This document shows positions 25,373 to 34,747 of a stretch of 64,000 nt of DNA, in pieces. Below the pieces are notes generated by a model. It searched no databases. It was not told where the DNA came from and saw only the letters and a list, made by a program, of their open reading frames with translations. Within the stretch, counting starts at the first letter, position 1; each line of letters begins with the position of its first letter. The stretch lies in contig NZ_CP076620.1 in the NCBI RefSeq assembly GCF_020911725.1, positions 2,617,001 to 2,681,000 on the forward strand. The letters are read 5' to 3'. The translations under genes and the position numbers were made by a program. Origin of the DNA: Clostridium cadaveris (lineage in GTDB: Bacteria > Bacillota > Clostridia > Clostridiales > Clostridiaceae).

Positions 25373-26437
25373 ATGAAAAAATTAAGAATTGTATCTTTCT
25401 TATTGGCTGCTACTATGGGTCTTACTTTAGCAGGATGCGGAACCAGTAAAAAAGATGAAACTGCAGATAAAGATGCAAAATTAGAAGAAAATTTAGTGAT
25501 CTATTCAACACATCCAGAAAACTTACTTCAAGAAGTTTCAGATGCATTTACCGAAAAAACTGGTGTAAAAGTTGAATTTGTTAATTTAAAAGGTGAATTA
25601 GCTGATCGTGTTAGAGCAGAAAAGGAAAATCCTCAAGCAGATATAATGTTTGGAGGTGCATCTTCATTATTTATGGAAATGACAAATGAAGGTCTTTTTC
25701 AGTCAACAACTCCATCTTGGGCAAGTGAACTTGACCCAATGTTTAAAGATAAAGATGGAGCATGGTATGGAACAATAAAGACTCCTGTTATGATGTTCTA
25801 TAACACATCAATGTTATCTAAGGATAAAGCTCCAAAAGATTGGTCTGATCTTACAAAACCTGAATACAAAAACTTAATAGTTTCAAGAGATACAGCATCA
25901 TCTTCTATACGTTCAACTTTAATGGCATTGATATATGGCTATGAAAAGGAAGGCAAGATTGACGATGCATGGACATATCTTAAAGGTTTAGACGCAAATA
26001 TGAAAAATTACTATAATAATGATACTATGTTATTCCAAGCTATAGGTAAAGATGAAGCTGCTATAGGATTTTCTGTATTAAGTGCTATAACTCAAAATAA
26101 AGATAAAAATAACATGCCTTTAGAAGTCATAGATGCTAAAAGCGGTTCTGTTGTAATAACAGATGGTATAGCAGCAATAAAAAATGCTCCTCATCCAAAT
26201 GCAGCAAAAGCTTTTGTTGAATTTGCAGGAAGCGCAGAAATGCAGTCTAAGGTAGCTAATGATTTTGGTCGTATACCAACATTAAAATCTGCTCTTAAAG
26301 ATTCTCCTGAGTGGATGCAGACAGAATATAAAGCTATGGACACAGACTGGTCTGTTGTATCTAAAAATCAAAGCCAATGGCTTCAAAAATTTGATAATGA
26401 AATATTAGATGCAAATAAAAAGGTTACTAAAAAATAA
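25373..26437 (+). CDS. Type-2 periplasmic-binding-protein-like ABC lipoprotein
   Basis: This 354-aa lipoprotein has signal peptide MKKLRIVSFLLAATMGLTLAGC and a mature domain of the FbpA/PhnS/thiamine-binding type (LVIYSTHPENLLQEVSDAF, NPQADIMFGGASS, TPVMMFYNTSML, ITDGIAAIKNAPHPNAAKAFVEF, the last shown in parts). Such proteins bind ferric iron, 2-aminoethylphosphonate, putrescine-like or organophosphate ligands. The ferric-iron tyrosine pair is not evident and there is no Fur box, so a phosphonate or phosphoester ligand is as likely. The start has GAGGTGG. Confidence 0.75.
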   Translation: MKKLRIVSFLLAATMGLTLAGCGTSKKDETADKDAKLEENLVIYSTHPENLLQEVSDAFTEKTGVKVEFVNLKGELADRVRAEKENPQADIMFGGASSLFMEMTNEGLFQSTTPSWASELDPMFKDKDGAWYGTIKTPVMMFYNTSMLSKDKAPKDWSDLTKPEYKNLIVSRDTASSSIRSTLMALIYGYEKEGKIDDAWTYLKGLDANMKNYYNNDTMLFQAIGKDEAAIGFSVLSAITQNKDKNNMPLEVIDAKSGSVVITDGIAAIKNAPHPNAAKAFVEFAGSAEMQSKVANDFGRIPTLKSALKDSPEWMQTEYKAMDTDWSVVSKNQSQWLQKFDNEILDANKKVTKK

Positions 26438-26454
26438 TATAACAGCTTTAAGCC

Positions 26455-26491
26455 GAAAATAGTAAGGAAGAAATTCCTCACTATTTTTTGT
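26455..26491 (+). terminator. Hairpin between binding-protein and ATPase genes
   Basis: AAAATAGTAAGGAA pairs with TTCCTCACTATTTT with one mismatch and ends in a T-run. As an intra-operon terminator it would favour the binding protein over the membrane parts. Confidence 0.65.
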
Positions 26492-26511
26492 GCTATAAAA
26501 AAGGAGATATT

Positions 26512-27486
26512 ATGGGAAAAGTTATTTTAAAAGATATAAATCATAGCTTCGGAAAAACCGAAGTACTTCATAATATAAATTTAGAAATACAAGATGGCGA
26601 ACTTTTTACTCTTCTAGGGCCTTCTGGATGTGGAAAGACTACGCTTCTTAGAATTATTGCAGGTTTCATAAAGCCAACAACGGGTTCTATTCTTTTAAAT
26701 AAAGATAATATAACGTCTCTTCCATCTGAAAAAAGAAATATAGGAACAGTATTTCAAAACTATGCTCTTTTTCCAAATATGAATGTAGAGGACAATATTC
26801 TTTATGGATTAAAAATAAGGAAACTTAATAAAACTGAATTAGATCATCGTCTAAAACATTATCTTGATTTGGTTGGAATGTACGAATATAGAAAGAGAAA
26901 AATATCAGAGCTATCTGGTGGACAACAGCAAAGAGTTGCACTTGCTCGTTCTTTAGCAATTGAGCCTAATGTGCTTCTTTTAGATGAACCAATGTCGAAT
27001 CTTGATGCTGCTCTTCGAGAAAAAATGAGAGAAGAAATTCGTAGTCTCCAGCAAAAACTAAAAATAACCACTCTTTTTATAACTCATGATCAGAGGGAAG
27101 CACTTTCTATTTCAGATAAAATTGCCGTTATAAAAGATGGTAGATGTATTCAACAGGGAACTCCAGAAGAAATATATAATTCTCCTATAAATGAATTCGT
27201 TGCAAACTTTGTTGGTGAATCTACTATATTATCAAAAGATGAAGCCTCTGCTTTTGGAATAAAGACTGAACAAAATTCTCTTTATATCCGCCCTGAAAAA
27301 TTTAAGCTTCTTCCAATAGATAATAGCTATGGTCTTGAAGGAAAAGTATTAAAAAAGACCTTTAATGGAGGTTTTATCGAATACAAAGTATCTGTTTCAA
27401 ACAAGGTCCTTTCTATAATTCAATTAAATGATGGACATATAAAAAATGTTGGTGACTTAGTTAAAGTTACATTAATTAATTATTAA
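26512..27486 (+). CDS. ABC transporter ATPase (Fbp/Pot/Phn type)
   Basis: This 324-aa ATP-binding subunit has Walker A GPSGCGKTT, signature LSGGQQQRVALARSL, Walker B LLLDEPMSNLDA, H-loop FITHDQREA and a C-terminal TOBE-like region. The start is the ATG at 26512, after AAGGAGATATT; a TTG 24 nt upstream is also in frame but has no site. It is the second gene of the importer operon begun at 25373. Confidence 0.85.
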   Translation: MGKVILKDINHSFGKTEVLHNINLEIQDGELFTLLGPSGCGKTTLLRIIAGFIKPTTGSILLNKDNITSLPSEKRNIGTVFQNYALFPNMNVEDNILYGLKIRKLNKTELDHRLKHYLDLVGMYEYRKRKISELSGGQQQRVALARSLAIEPNVLLLDEPMSNLDAALREKMREEIRSLQQKLKITTLFITHDQREALSISDKIAVIKDGRCIQQGTPEEIYNSPINEFVANFVGESTILSKDEASAFGIKTEQNSLYIRPEKFKLLPIDNSYGLEGKVLKKTFNGGFIEYKVSVSNKVLSIIQLNDGHIKNVGDLVKVTLINY

Positions 27487-27504
27487 TAGAAAGGATTGGT
27501 AGTT

Positions 27505-29187
27505 TTGAATAAAGAAAGCTTGCTTTTAAGACGAGTTTTAAAAGTAATATTTTATTTTGCTGTGTTTTGGTTCTTAATAGGATTTGTTTTTTTACCAATG
27601 CTAAATACGGTATTTTCAAGTTTTGAAACTGATAGCGGCATGAATTTTGGAAATTATATTGAATTTTTTAAAAATCCCAATAGCTTTCAAATAGTTAAAC
27701 AAACCTTTATAATGGGACTCTTTACTGCAATTATCTGTGGCTTAATAGGAACCGCATTGGCTTTTTACATGAGTTTTGTAAAAGTTAAAAATAAAAAACT
27801 TATTAATGCCCTTTTGCTAAGTCCTATGATGGTGCCAGGATTAATAATTGTAATTGCATTTATTCAACTATACGGAGAAAGCGGAATAATAACAAAGGCA
27901 TTGCAATGTATCTTTAATCTTTCAGAAGTTCCATATAATTTCAATGGTCTTAGCGGTATCTTGTTTGTTCATGCTTGTACTCAATACACATATTTTTATT
28001 TAAACACTTCTATAGCTTTGAAATATGTAGATTACTCTACTATTGAAGCAGCGAGAGGTATAGGTGCTTCTAAAATAAAAATCCTATTTACTATAATAAT
28101 TCCATCAATAGCTCCAGCTTTATTGTCTTCGGCTATAGTGACGTTTATCTCTGGAATAGGTTCCTTTTCAGCTCCTAATCTCATAGGTGGAGGTTACAGG
28201 GTTTTAACTACCCAAATAGTTCGCTCAAAAGCAAATAATTTTATGAATATAGCATCCCTTCAAGTGGTTATACTGCTTATTATGGGGCTATCAGTAATGA
28301 TGATTATTCAGTATTACGAAAAGAAATATACTTTTGAATCATCAGTAAGAAATGTTCCAATTGAAGCAAAAGAAATTAAAAATCCTGCTTTAAGATACAT
28401 CTTGAAAATACTCCTGACAATAATCCTATTAGTCATCATACTCCCAATAGCAGGAATAATATTTTTATCCTTTGCAGAGAAAGGATCAATGATGGTAGAA
28501 ATCTTCCCTAAGGAGTTTACTTTTGATAATTATATAAAAATATTTTCAACAGCCAGAGTATTAAAACCTTTTATAAATAGTATCACAATGTCATTTATAA
28601 CAGTAATAGTTTTACTTGTAATTACATTGCCATTATCATATTTTCTGGCCAAAAATAAAACTAAATATAATTCAGTTGTGCTATTTTTAGCAATGCTTCC
28701 TTGGGCTATGCCTGTGAGTACTATTGGAATCAACCTAATTAATTCCTTTAATGTGAAAAATATATTTTCATTCAATACATCACTTATAGGAACCTTTTGG
28801 ATTCTTCCACTAGCTTATATAATAATTTCTCTACCATTAATGATAAGAACTAACAAGATAGCCATGGAAAGCTTCAATATTTCACTAGAACATGCATCTA
28901 GAAGTCTTGGTGCAGGACCAGTCAAAACTTTTATAAGTATTACAGCCCCTGTAGTTATGCCAGCTATAATTTCAAGTGCTGCTTTAGTATTTATCCGTAC
29001 TATAGGTGAATATACCTGTTCTGCTCTACTATATGGAATATATAATCGTCCGATTTCTATAGCTATGGTAAGTTCTATGCAAGAGTATGACATTGAGCTG
29101 TCAATGGCCTATGGAACTTTGACCATCCTTGTATGTCTTATGGCTATGTTTATAATAATGAAATTTGATAAAGAAAAGACTATCTAG
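27505..29187 (+). CDS. ABC transporter permease, two fused permease domains
   Basis: This ~560-aa membrane protein has two complete permease halves with about 12 hydrophobic segments. Each half carries an EAA loop: DYSTIEAARGIGASKIKILF (about residue 185) and EHASRSLGAGPVKTFISITA (about residue 460). This fused arrangement is that of FbpB-like and 2-aminoethylphosphonate-type permeases. The start is probably the TTG at 27505, 9 nt after AAAGGA. It completes the importer with 25373 and 26512. Confidence 0.82.
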   Translation: MNKESLLLRRVLKVIFYFAVFWFLIGFVFLPMLNTVFSSFETDSGMNFGNYIEFFKNPNSFQIVKQTFIMGLFTAIICGLIGTALAFYMSFVKVKNKKLINALLLSPMMVPGLIIVIAFIQLYGESGIITKALQCIFNLSEVPYNFNGLSGILFVHACTQYTYFYLNTSIALKYVDYSTIEAARGIGASKIKILFTIIIPSIAPALLSSAIVTFISGIGSFSAPNLIGGGYRVLTTQIVRSKANNFMNIASLQVVILLIMGLSVMMIIQYYEKKYTFESSVRNVPIEAKEIKNPALRYILKILLTIILLVIILPIAGIIFLSFAEKGSMMVEIFPKEFTFDNYIKIFSTARVLKPFINSITMSFITVIVLLVITLPLSYFLAKNKTKYNSVVLFLAMLPWAMPVSTIGINLINSFNVKNIFSFNTSLIGTFWILPLAYIIISLPLMIRTNKIAMESFNISLEHASRSLGAGPVKTFISITAPVVMPAIISSAALVFIRTIGEYTCSALLYGIYNRPISIAMVSSMQEYDIELSMAYGTLTILVCLMAMFIIMKFDKEKTI

Positions 29188-29221
29188 AAAAAACACAGTA
29201 AAATTACGAACTAATGCTAAC

Positions 29222-29264
29222 ATAAAAAAGAGATGATAGATAAAATTTTATCATCTCTTTTATT
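29222..29264. terminator. Bidirectional terminator
   Basis: AAAAGAGATGATA (29226-29238) pairs with TATCATCTCTTTT (29249-29261), between the importer operon and the convergent AMP-ligase operon. Confidence 0.85.
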
Positions 29265-30699
29265 CATTAAATTTTCTCTCTAAAATTTCTTTTAACTCTT
29301 TATATAAAGTTTTCCCAGATTTATTTTTGGGTATCTCATCTACAAATGCAACAGAAAAAGCATGAGGATTAAGCCTTGTTTTTTCTTGAAGATATTTTAT
29401 CATTTCATTTTCTATGTCATGAGTTTCAGAAATTACAGCTATAAATAATTTATCATCCACTCCTGTACATGCAACATCTACATCTTCAAATCTTTGTTTT
29501 AAAAGTTGCTCTACTTCGTCTAAATTCACCCTATTGCCATATATCTTTAAAAATCTCTTTTTTCGTCCAACTATATAATAAAAACCATCTGAGTCTCTCT
29601 TTGCTAAATCTCCAGTAAATAAAACTCCTTTTCTTTCATCACCCTTCGCAAGGTCACTTCTCTCTTTAGCATATCCTAAGGTAACATTAGGTCCACGATA
29701 TATCAATTCCCCTATAGTATCCACTGTAGTTATTTCTTTACCATCATCATCTATAATAGAAAATTCTCCACCTGGTATTGCAAGTCCTATACTTCCACAT
29801 TTCTCTAAAGAATACTGAAAAGGAAGATAAGACATCCTTGCAGTAGCTTCTGTTTGACCATACATTACTATAAATGCCTTTTCATTTTTCTCGGCATACT
29901 CTGCAAATTCTCTATGAAGTCTTTCTGGAAGCTTTCCTCCTGCTTGAGTGATTGTTTTTAAAGATGGAAGCTCCATTTTAGTAAATCCAAGTCTTCTTAA
30001 AATTTGATAGGTATAGGGAACTCCTCCAAAGGAAGTTGCTTTCTGCTCTTTAAGAAAGTTCCAAAATTCCTTTTCAAATAATGAGTATTTAGTTAAAAGT
30101 ATGGTAGCTCCTACCAGTACGTGGCTATTTATCATAGATAGTCCATAGGTGTAATTCATAGGAAGCGTCGTTATAGGTCTTTCTTCCTCAGTAAGATTTA
30201 AATATTCTGCAATAGATTTTGCATTGCTGTCTATATTTTTATAGCTCTGCCTTACGAGTTTCGCTCCGCCAGTACTTCCTGATGTAGTCATTAAAAGTGC
30301 TATTTCATGATTTAAAATTGTTTCTTCTTGCTGATCGATGTAATAAAAATCATATTTATATTCATGAAATAAAAGTTTACCTTCATCTATGCTAATGCCC
30401 ATGTTCTCAGGTATTACAATGTAATCAGGTTTGTATATATCACATAAATTTTTCAACATATCATTTCCCATATGAGAATCTAATAAAAGTGGTACTACTT
30501 TATTTCTCAGGGAACTTAAATATGTCATAACAGAACCTATGGTATTTTCACAAAGAAGAAATAAAAGCTTTCTAGGCTTTAAATAGTACGATACCTTTTC
30601 TGAAAAGTGATCTAAATCAGCATAGGTAACCTTACTTCCTTTATCATCTATAAGCATTATCCTATTTTTGTACTGAGAATTTTTTTCAAAATACATCAT
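29260..30699 (-). CDS. AMP-forming acyl-CoA/acyl-ACP ligase-like protein
   Basis: This ~479-aa adenylating enzyme has P-loop MTTSGSTGGAKL, the YGQTEATARM motif, LFTGDLAKRD and a C-terminal catalytic Lys in PKNKSGKTLYKEL. It would activate a carboxylic acid as acyl-adenylate and pass it to a thiol, either CoA or the carrier protein encoded in the same operon. The start near 30699 is chosen because GAGGG precedes it by 8 nt; nearby in-frame ATGs at 30705 and 30696 are alternatives. It is the last gene of a seven-gene leftward operon with LuxC, LuxE and ACP-like genes. Confidence 0.8.
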   Translation of the reverse strand: MMYFEKNSQYKNRIMLIDDKGSKVTYADLDHFSEKVSYYLKPRKLLFLLCENTIGSVMTYLSSLRNKVVPLLLDSHMGNDMLKNLCDIYKPDYIVIPENMGISIDEGKLLFHEYKYDFYYIDQQEETILNHEIALLMTTSGSTGGAKLVRQSYKNIDSNAKSIAEYLNLTEEERPITTLPMNYTYGLSMINSHVLVGATILLTKYSLFEKEFWNFLKEQKATSFGGVPYTYQILRRLGFTKMELPSLKTITQAGGKLPERLHREFAEYAEKNEKAFIVMYGQTEATARMSYLPFQYSLEKCGSIGLAIPGGEFSIIDDDGKEITTVDTIGELIYRGPNVTLGYAKERSDLAKGDERKGVLFTGDLAKRDSDGFYYIVGRKKRFLKIYGNRVNLDEVEQLLKQRFEDVDVACTGVDDKLFIAVISETHDIENEMIKYLQEKTRLNPHAFSVAFVDEIPKNKSGKTLYKELKEILERKFNE

Positions 30700-30715
30700 A
30701 TTCATACCCTCACTT

Positions 30716-31978
30716 TTACATGATACTTCTCGATAACCTCTCAATTAGATTCATACCATCCCACACAACATTCATGTCCATTGCTTGTCCAATAGGTACA
30801 ATTCTATCAATACCTTTTAAGTGGTTTTCTATTACAAAGTTTATAAGATAGTTTTTGTCAAAACCTTCATAAGTTAAGGTTTGAACTCTTTCATTCACAT
30901 AAGATTCTATTTCTTTTATATTTATTAATTCATATTGAAAAAACAATCCAAACCTGCCGTTTAAACTTTCTATATTTGCTGGTACTTCTTTTAAGTCAAC
31001 TACATATAAAAGATTATCATATCTTTTAACTCTCTGTATTTCTTCACAATTAATAGCACATTCACATAGAGTGGAGTATTTTAAGCTCACTTTATTTTCA
31101 CTAAGGTTGTACAATTTCGAAGCCTCTTTATAAACAAACTTCCACCACTTATTTTGTGCTTCTCTTTTCTCCTTGCTATTCCCTCCGCTCCAAAAAATAA
31201 TTTTAGGACTAGAACAAGCATTTTGGTCCATGTTGTAGGTATCATTGTAAAACTTGTGTGCAAGTATTTCTAATTCTTCTTTTTCCATATTCAAAATATA
31301 AAGTGTGTTCAATATACATAGTGAATATCTATTGGGAAATATTATTTCCTTTGCCATAAGCTTTAATGGAGATTTTCTAATTTCATTTATAGCTTTATCT
31401 CCACCCCAAATCACTCTTCCATTACATAAATCAGAGTATCCATCTGTTATACTTTTGTTCTTTTCATAAGTTATTATAGATGTTCTCTTTTTTATATTTT
31501 CATATTTAGGATTCCTAAACAACTCTTGTAATAGTCCACAAATTTCCATGGCAGTATCAGAATTTCTTTTAGAAATTCGAACAACATTTGCATTTCCAGA
31601 TAATAATCCTATAGCAAAAGAATAGGCAAATACTGTTGAAATATTTGATGGAGCTATATGAAATATCAATCCTAATCCAATTTTATTTTCTTCATTATCA
31701 TATTTCTTTTTCATATCTAATAAATGAGATTTACGACACCAAAATCCAAAGGCTGCTGCTTCTTCATTTCTCCTTAGAACTTCATTTCTTCTAATACATT
31801 CTGATAATTCATTAAGAAAATCTATGATTTCATCACTAAATGCCCTCATAGGAAATATCACTGGTCTCTCAACGCCAGCAAGACATTTTATCTCATTAAG
31901 TATTTCCATATTTGAAGCTTTATGAAAAAAGTTGCATTTAAATACATCAACCTCATCTTCATATCTCATAGGTATCAC
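30716..31978 (-). CDS. LuxC-like acyl-CoA reductase
   Basis: This ~420-aa protein belongs to the LuxC family of fatty-acyl reductases, related to aldehyde dehydrogenases. The cofactor-binding core includes GLGLIFHIAPSNISTVFAYS and SGNANVVRISKRNS, and the catalytic Cys255 lies in the typical NMDQNACSSPKI. LuxC reduces a Cys-bound acyl group with NADPH to an aldehyde, working with the acyl-transferring LuxE. The gene overlaps the LuxE-like gene by 20 nt. The start may be GTG at 31978 or ATG at 31969. No luxA/luxB luciferase genes are present, so light emission is not implied. Confidence 0.85.
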   Translation of the reverse strand: MIPMRYEDEVDVFKCNFFHKASNMEILNEIKCLAGVERPVIFPMRAFSDEIIDFLNELSECIRRNEVLRRNEEAAAFGFWCRKSHLLDMKKKYDNEENKIGLGLIFHIAPSNISTVFAYSFAIGLLSGNANVVRISKRNSDTAMEICGLLQELFRNPKYENIKKRTSIITYEKNKSITDGYSDLCNGRVIWGGDKAINEIRKSPLKLMAKEIIFPNRYSLCILNTLYILNMEKEELEILAHKFYNDTYNMDQNACSSPKIIFWSGGNSKEKREAQNKWWKFVYKEASKLYNLSENKVSLKYSTLCECAINCEEIQRVKRYDNLLYVVDLKEVPANIESLNGRFGLFFQYELINIKEIESYVNERVQTLTYEGFDKNYLINFVIENHLKGIDRIVPIGQAMDMNVVWDGMNLIERLSRSIM

Positions 31979-33032
31979 TGCACCCCCTTATTTCTGCCGC
32001 TTTAATACGACCTGTCACTTCAAAATATTTTCCTTTCCTCCCACAAGGACAATCATCAATTCCCAAAATAACACCTTTATCTTCTGTAAGTATAGAATGT
32101 CCTGGATAGGATTCAGCCATAGGAGAAATAACCTGTATCACGCCCTCCTCTCCAATATCACAAATTTCAAAATCTCTCATTTTTCTAGTAATAATTTCTG
32201 AATAACTACTGACATGAAGATGACCATATTCACATTCCATGTAAATGCAGCCAGTCTGTTCTACCATGCCGTAATAATTGTGAACATTATCTATTTTGCA
32301 GATATTTCTTAATTCACTTTTAAAAACTTCCTTACTTACAGCCTTATCTTTAAGTTTCTTCCATCCTCCACCATGAATCAAAATTCCATTAGATAAATCT
32401 ATATCTATACCTTCTCTTTTCAGTACCTTATAGAAATATTCCCATATCATATATGTAAATCCAAAGATCAAAATCTTTTCGTCTTTATGTTTTTCTAAAA
32501 AACTTTTAACCTTTTCCACATCAAATCTCATCTCTTTATCTAATGCATAGATACGCTGTGATGCAAAAATAGAAAACCCAAGAATTCCAGCACCTCTTGC
32601 TGAAAACATTGCTCTGTTTTTTAATACCTCTGGTGAATCTATTATTATCATAGGAATTCGCTTTGGTCCTATAAAATCACTCACAATATTAAATAAAGTT
32701 TTTTGCTGATATTCTGCTGTTTTTTTATCTAAAAATATTTTTGATACCTCTTGACCTGTGGTACCTGAAGATGTCATCACTTTAAATATATCTTCCTCAT
32801 CTATGCTAAAAAGGCCATACTTTTTAAACAGCGTTACTGGAATCATAGGAATCTCTTTTAGTTCATTTATACTTTTTTCATCGTAGCACAGCATATCCAA
32901 AATATTTCTGTAAGATTTACAAAACTTTTTATGATATGCAGTAAGCTCTTTCATGTAAGAAATATAATATTTTTCCTTTTCTTCTTGGTTCATTGAATAC
33001 GGCTTTTCTTGAAGTAACAAATCATAATTCAT
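31959..33032 (-). CDS. LuxE-like acyl-protein synthetase
   Basis: This 357-aa protein has LuxE-type features: the nucleotide loop VMTSSGTTGQEVSK, FGFTYMIWEYF, ILIHGGGWKKL and YYGMVEQTGCIYME. LuxE adenylates a fatty acid, takes it on its own cysteine and passes it to LuxC. Here it may draw acyl groups from the ACP in the same operon. Its start overlaps the end of the MBL hydrolase gene by 11 nt. An AMP ligase also lies in the operon, so two activating enzymes are present. Confidence 0.85.
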   Translation of the reverse strand: MNYDLLLQEKPYSMNQEEKEKYYISYMKELTAYHKKFCKSYRNILDMLCYDEKSINELKEIPMIPVTLFKKYGLFSIDEEDIFKVMTSSGTTGQEVSKIFLDKKTAEYQQKTLFNIVSDFIGPKRIPMIIIDSPEVLKNRAMFSARGAGILGFSIFASQRIYALDKEMRFDVEKVKSFLEKHKDEKILIFGFTYMIWEYFYKVLKREGIDIDLSNGILIHGGGWKKLKDKAVSKEVFKSELRNICKIDNVHNYYGMVEQTGCIYMECEYGHLHVSSYSEIITRKMRDFEICDIGEEGVIQVISPMAESYPGHSILTEDKGVILGIDDCPCGRKGKYFEVTGRIKAAEIRGCSDTYEI

Positions 33033-33678
33033 GATTTCTCATCACATCCTCCGTCAATATAAACTCTTTACCATGCCCAGGAAATACTTTGATTCCAATA
33101 GGTAAAGATTTAAGCCATGGTTTGGCTTTACTTTCATAGTCTATTGAGCTTCCGCTTGGAAGTCTCGTTATGACTTTTTCTTCTAATAAATAATCTCCAC
33201 TAAACAGATTTTCATCATCCATAACTATACAAGTACTTCCCAAGGTATGCCCTGGCAATGAAAACATCTTAAGTTCATGATTTGCAAACTTAATTACTTT
33301 TTCAGTTTTGAAAGTTTCATCTGCTGGTCTGCATACAAATGGTTTATAGCTATTAATAACCTTTTCTTTATTTTTAAAATAGAGATACACTTCCATCATC
33401 CTAGACATATTTTGCTTATCATTTTGAATTCCGTAGCTACATTCCTCACTCGCAATAAGCGTTACTTTATAATGCTTGCGGAGTTCTTCTAACCCCTGCA
33501 TATGGTCACAATGCTCATGAGTCAAAATAACAATCTGAGGCTCCAACTCTTTTTCCTCTAATACACGTTTTATCATTAAAAAATTATTTGGGTCAATTAT
33601 TAAAGCCTTTTTATTTTCCTCTATAATATAGCAGTTACTGGTTGTTAGTTTGTCCTCTAATCTTAAAATCTCTGTCAT
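33022..33678 (-). CDS. Metallo-beta-lactamase-fold hydrolase
   Basis: This 218-aa protein has the metal-binding motif THEHCDH (His54, His56, Asp58, His59), LPGHTLGS and FPGHG, as in glyoxalase-II-like thioester hydrolases. In an operon with a carrier protein and acyl-activating enzymes it may cleave an acyl thioester, or a toxic aldehyde adduct; neither is proven. Tight overlap with the LuxE-like gene shows co-translation. Confidence 0.85.
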   Translation of the reverse strand: MTEILRLEDKLTTSNCYIIEENKKALIIDPNNFLMIKRVLEEKELEPQIVILTHEHCDHMQGLEELRKHYKVTLIASEECSYGIQNDKQNMSRMMEVYLYFKNKEKVINSYKPFVCRPADETFKTEKVIKFANHELKMFSLPGHTLGSTCIVMDDENLFSGDYLLEEKVITRLPSGSSIDYESKAKPWLKSLPIGIKVFPGHGKEFILTEDVMRNHEL

Positions 33679-33697
33679 ATCTAATCACTCTCTATAA

Positions 33698-33946
33698 TTA
33701 ATTTATTTCAACACCATACTTTCCTAAAACTATCTTACCTTTTTCATAAGATGTGAAATCAAGAACATCTGGTGTCTCCATCATTATATCAAATGCTTCC
33801 TCTAATGCAGACATAAGTTCCATATGTCCAACTGAATCCCATTCCTCAAAGCCACGATAACGAAGCTTAGGAAGTTCTTCTACCTTCTTATTAAATGAAA
33901 CCATAAAAATCTTATTGTACTTTTCTAAATTTGTCATATTCCCCAT
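33698..33946 (-). CDS. Acyl carrier protein-like
   Basis: This 82-aa protein has the phosphopantetheine site WDSVGHMELMSALEEAF, with the modified Ser38 of DS[VL]. Size, helix pattern and acidic character fit a carrier protein. It is not next to fatty-acid synthase genes, but inside an operon with LuxC, LuxE, an AMP ligase and a MaoC-type hydratase, so it is probably dedicated to that pathway. The start may be 33946 or the next ATG at 33937. Confidence 0.82.
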   Translation of the reverse strand: MGNMTNLEKYNKIFMVSFNKKVEELPKLRYRGFEEWDSVGHMELMSALEEAFDIMMETPDVLDFTSYEKGKIVLGKYGVEIN

Positions 33947-33965
33947 CGCCTTTCTAATCTTTGTT

Positions 33966-34736
33966 TCAAGCTAAATTTTTAACTAAAAATAAATTTTTCA
34001 TCATCATTTGAGTGCATTTTCCTTGAACTAATATATCGCCATTTTGATTTTTACAAATTCCTTTAAACTCTCCAATGTAATGCCTTTTATACTCTTCACA
34101 CCTTGAAAATGTAACTTCTGTGGTGATTTTATCCCCTATAAAGGCCGGCTTTAGAAATTCAAGTTCTTCTTTCATAAGTATTGTTCCTGATCCAGGAAGG
34201 TCCATACCCATAATAGTTGATATAAAACTTGCAACAAATACTCCATGAACTACAGGCTTTAAAAACCACTGTTTAGCTGCAAATTCTTTATCCATATGCA
34301 TTCTATTATAGTCACCAGTCAGCTTAGCAAAGCTTATTAAATCCTCCTGCGTTATTGTTCTATTCATTTCTTTTTTTTCACCAAGGATTAATTCCTTTCT
34401 TCCCTGAAGAGCAGGTGGTAATTTATCATTAATTGGATTTTTCCATTTGATATCTTCTTCCTCTCCTATTTCATTTTGCTCTTTTTCTAAATAGTCTCTC
34501 ACCATATCAAAATCTTTGAAACTCTTTAAAATAAACTTCTTTTTTAAAGAAATTAAGTCCTCTGAATCAGCACACGACCTGGAACATCCACATATAATGA
34601 GCCAAATGTCGCATACCTTCTTATCTTTTTGGGTTACATAACTATGCTCTGGAAACTTGGCTTTTATCTTTTCAACACACTGTATTCTATTATATCTTGG
34701 ATTACATCCTCCGCAGAATTTAATTCCAATATCCAT
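33966..34736 (-). CDS. CGGC-domain plus MaoC-like hydratase fusion
   Basis: This 256-aa protein joins two parts. Residues ~1-85 hold FCGGCNPRYNR (Cys8, Cys11) and further cysteines at 20, 42, 49, 51 and 55, which could bind a metal or Fe-S cluster. Residues ~115-256 form a hot-dog fold with the (R)-hydratase motif GDYNRMHMDKEFA (Asp142, His147) and PVVHGVFVASF. MaoC enzymes hydrate enoyl thioesters. The N-terminal domain is of a type I have only seen as uncharacterised; its function is unknown. It lies between the NifU-like and ACP genes. Confidence 0.75.
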   Translation of the reverse strand: MDIGIKFCGGCNPRYNRIQCVEKIKAKFPEHSYVTQKDKKVCDIWLIICGCSRSCADSEDLISLKKKFILKSFKDFDMVRDYLEKEQNEIGEEEDIKWKNPINDKLPPALQGRKELILGEKKEMNRTITQEDLISFAKLTGDYNRMHMDKEFAAKQWFLKPVVHGVFVASFISTIMGMDLPGSGTILMKEELEFLKPAFIGDKITTEVTFSRCEEYKRHYIGEFKGICKNQNGDILVQGKCTQMMMKNLFLVKNLA

Positions 34737-34747
34737 ATCTTTCTCCT

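Noticed and set aside
25373-29187. Ferric iron ABC transporter
   Set aside because: The fold fits, but there is no Fur box upstream although other iron genes here have one, and no evident tyrosine pair for ferric iron, so I leave the substrate open.
29260-33032. Bacterial bioluminescence (lux) operon
   Set aside because: LuxC- and LuxE-like genes are present, but luciferase subunits LuxA and LuxB are absent and the host looks anaerobic, so light production is not supported.
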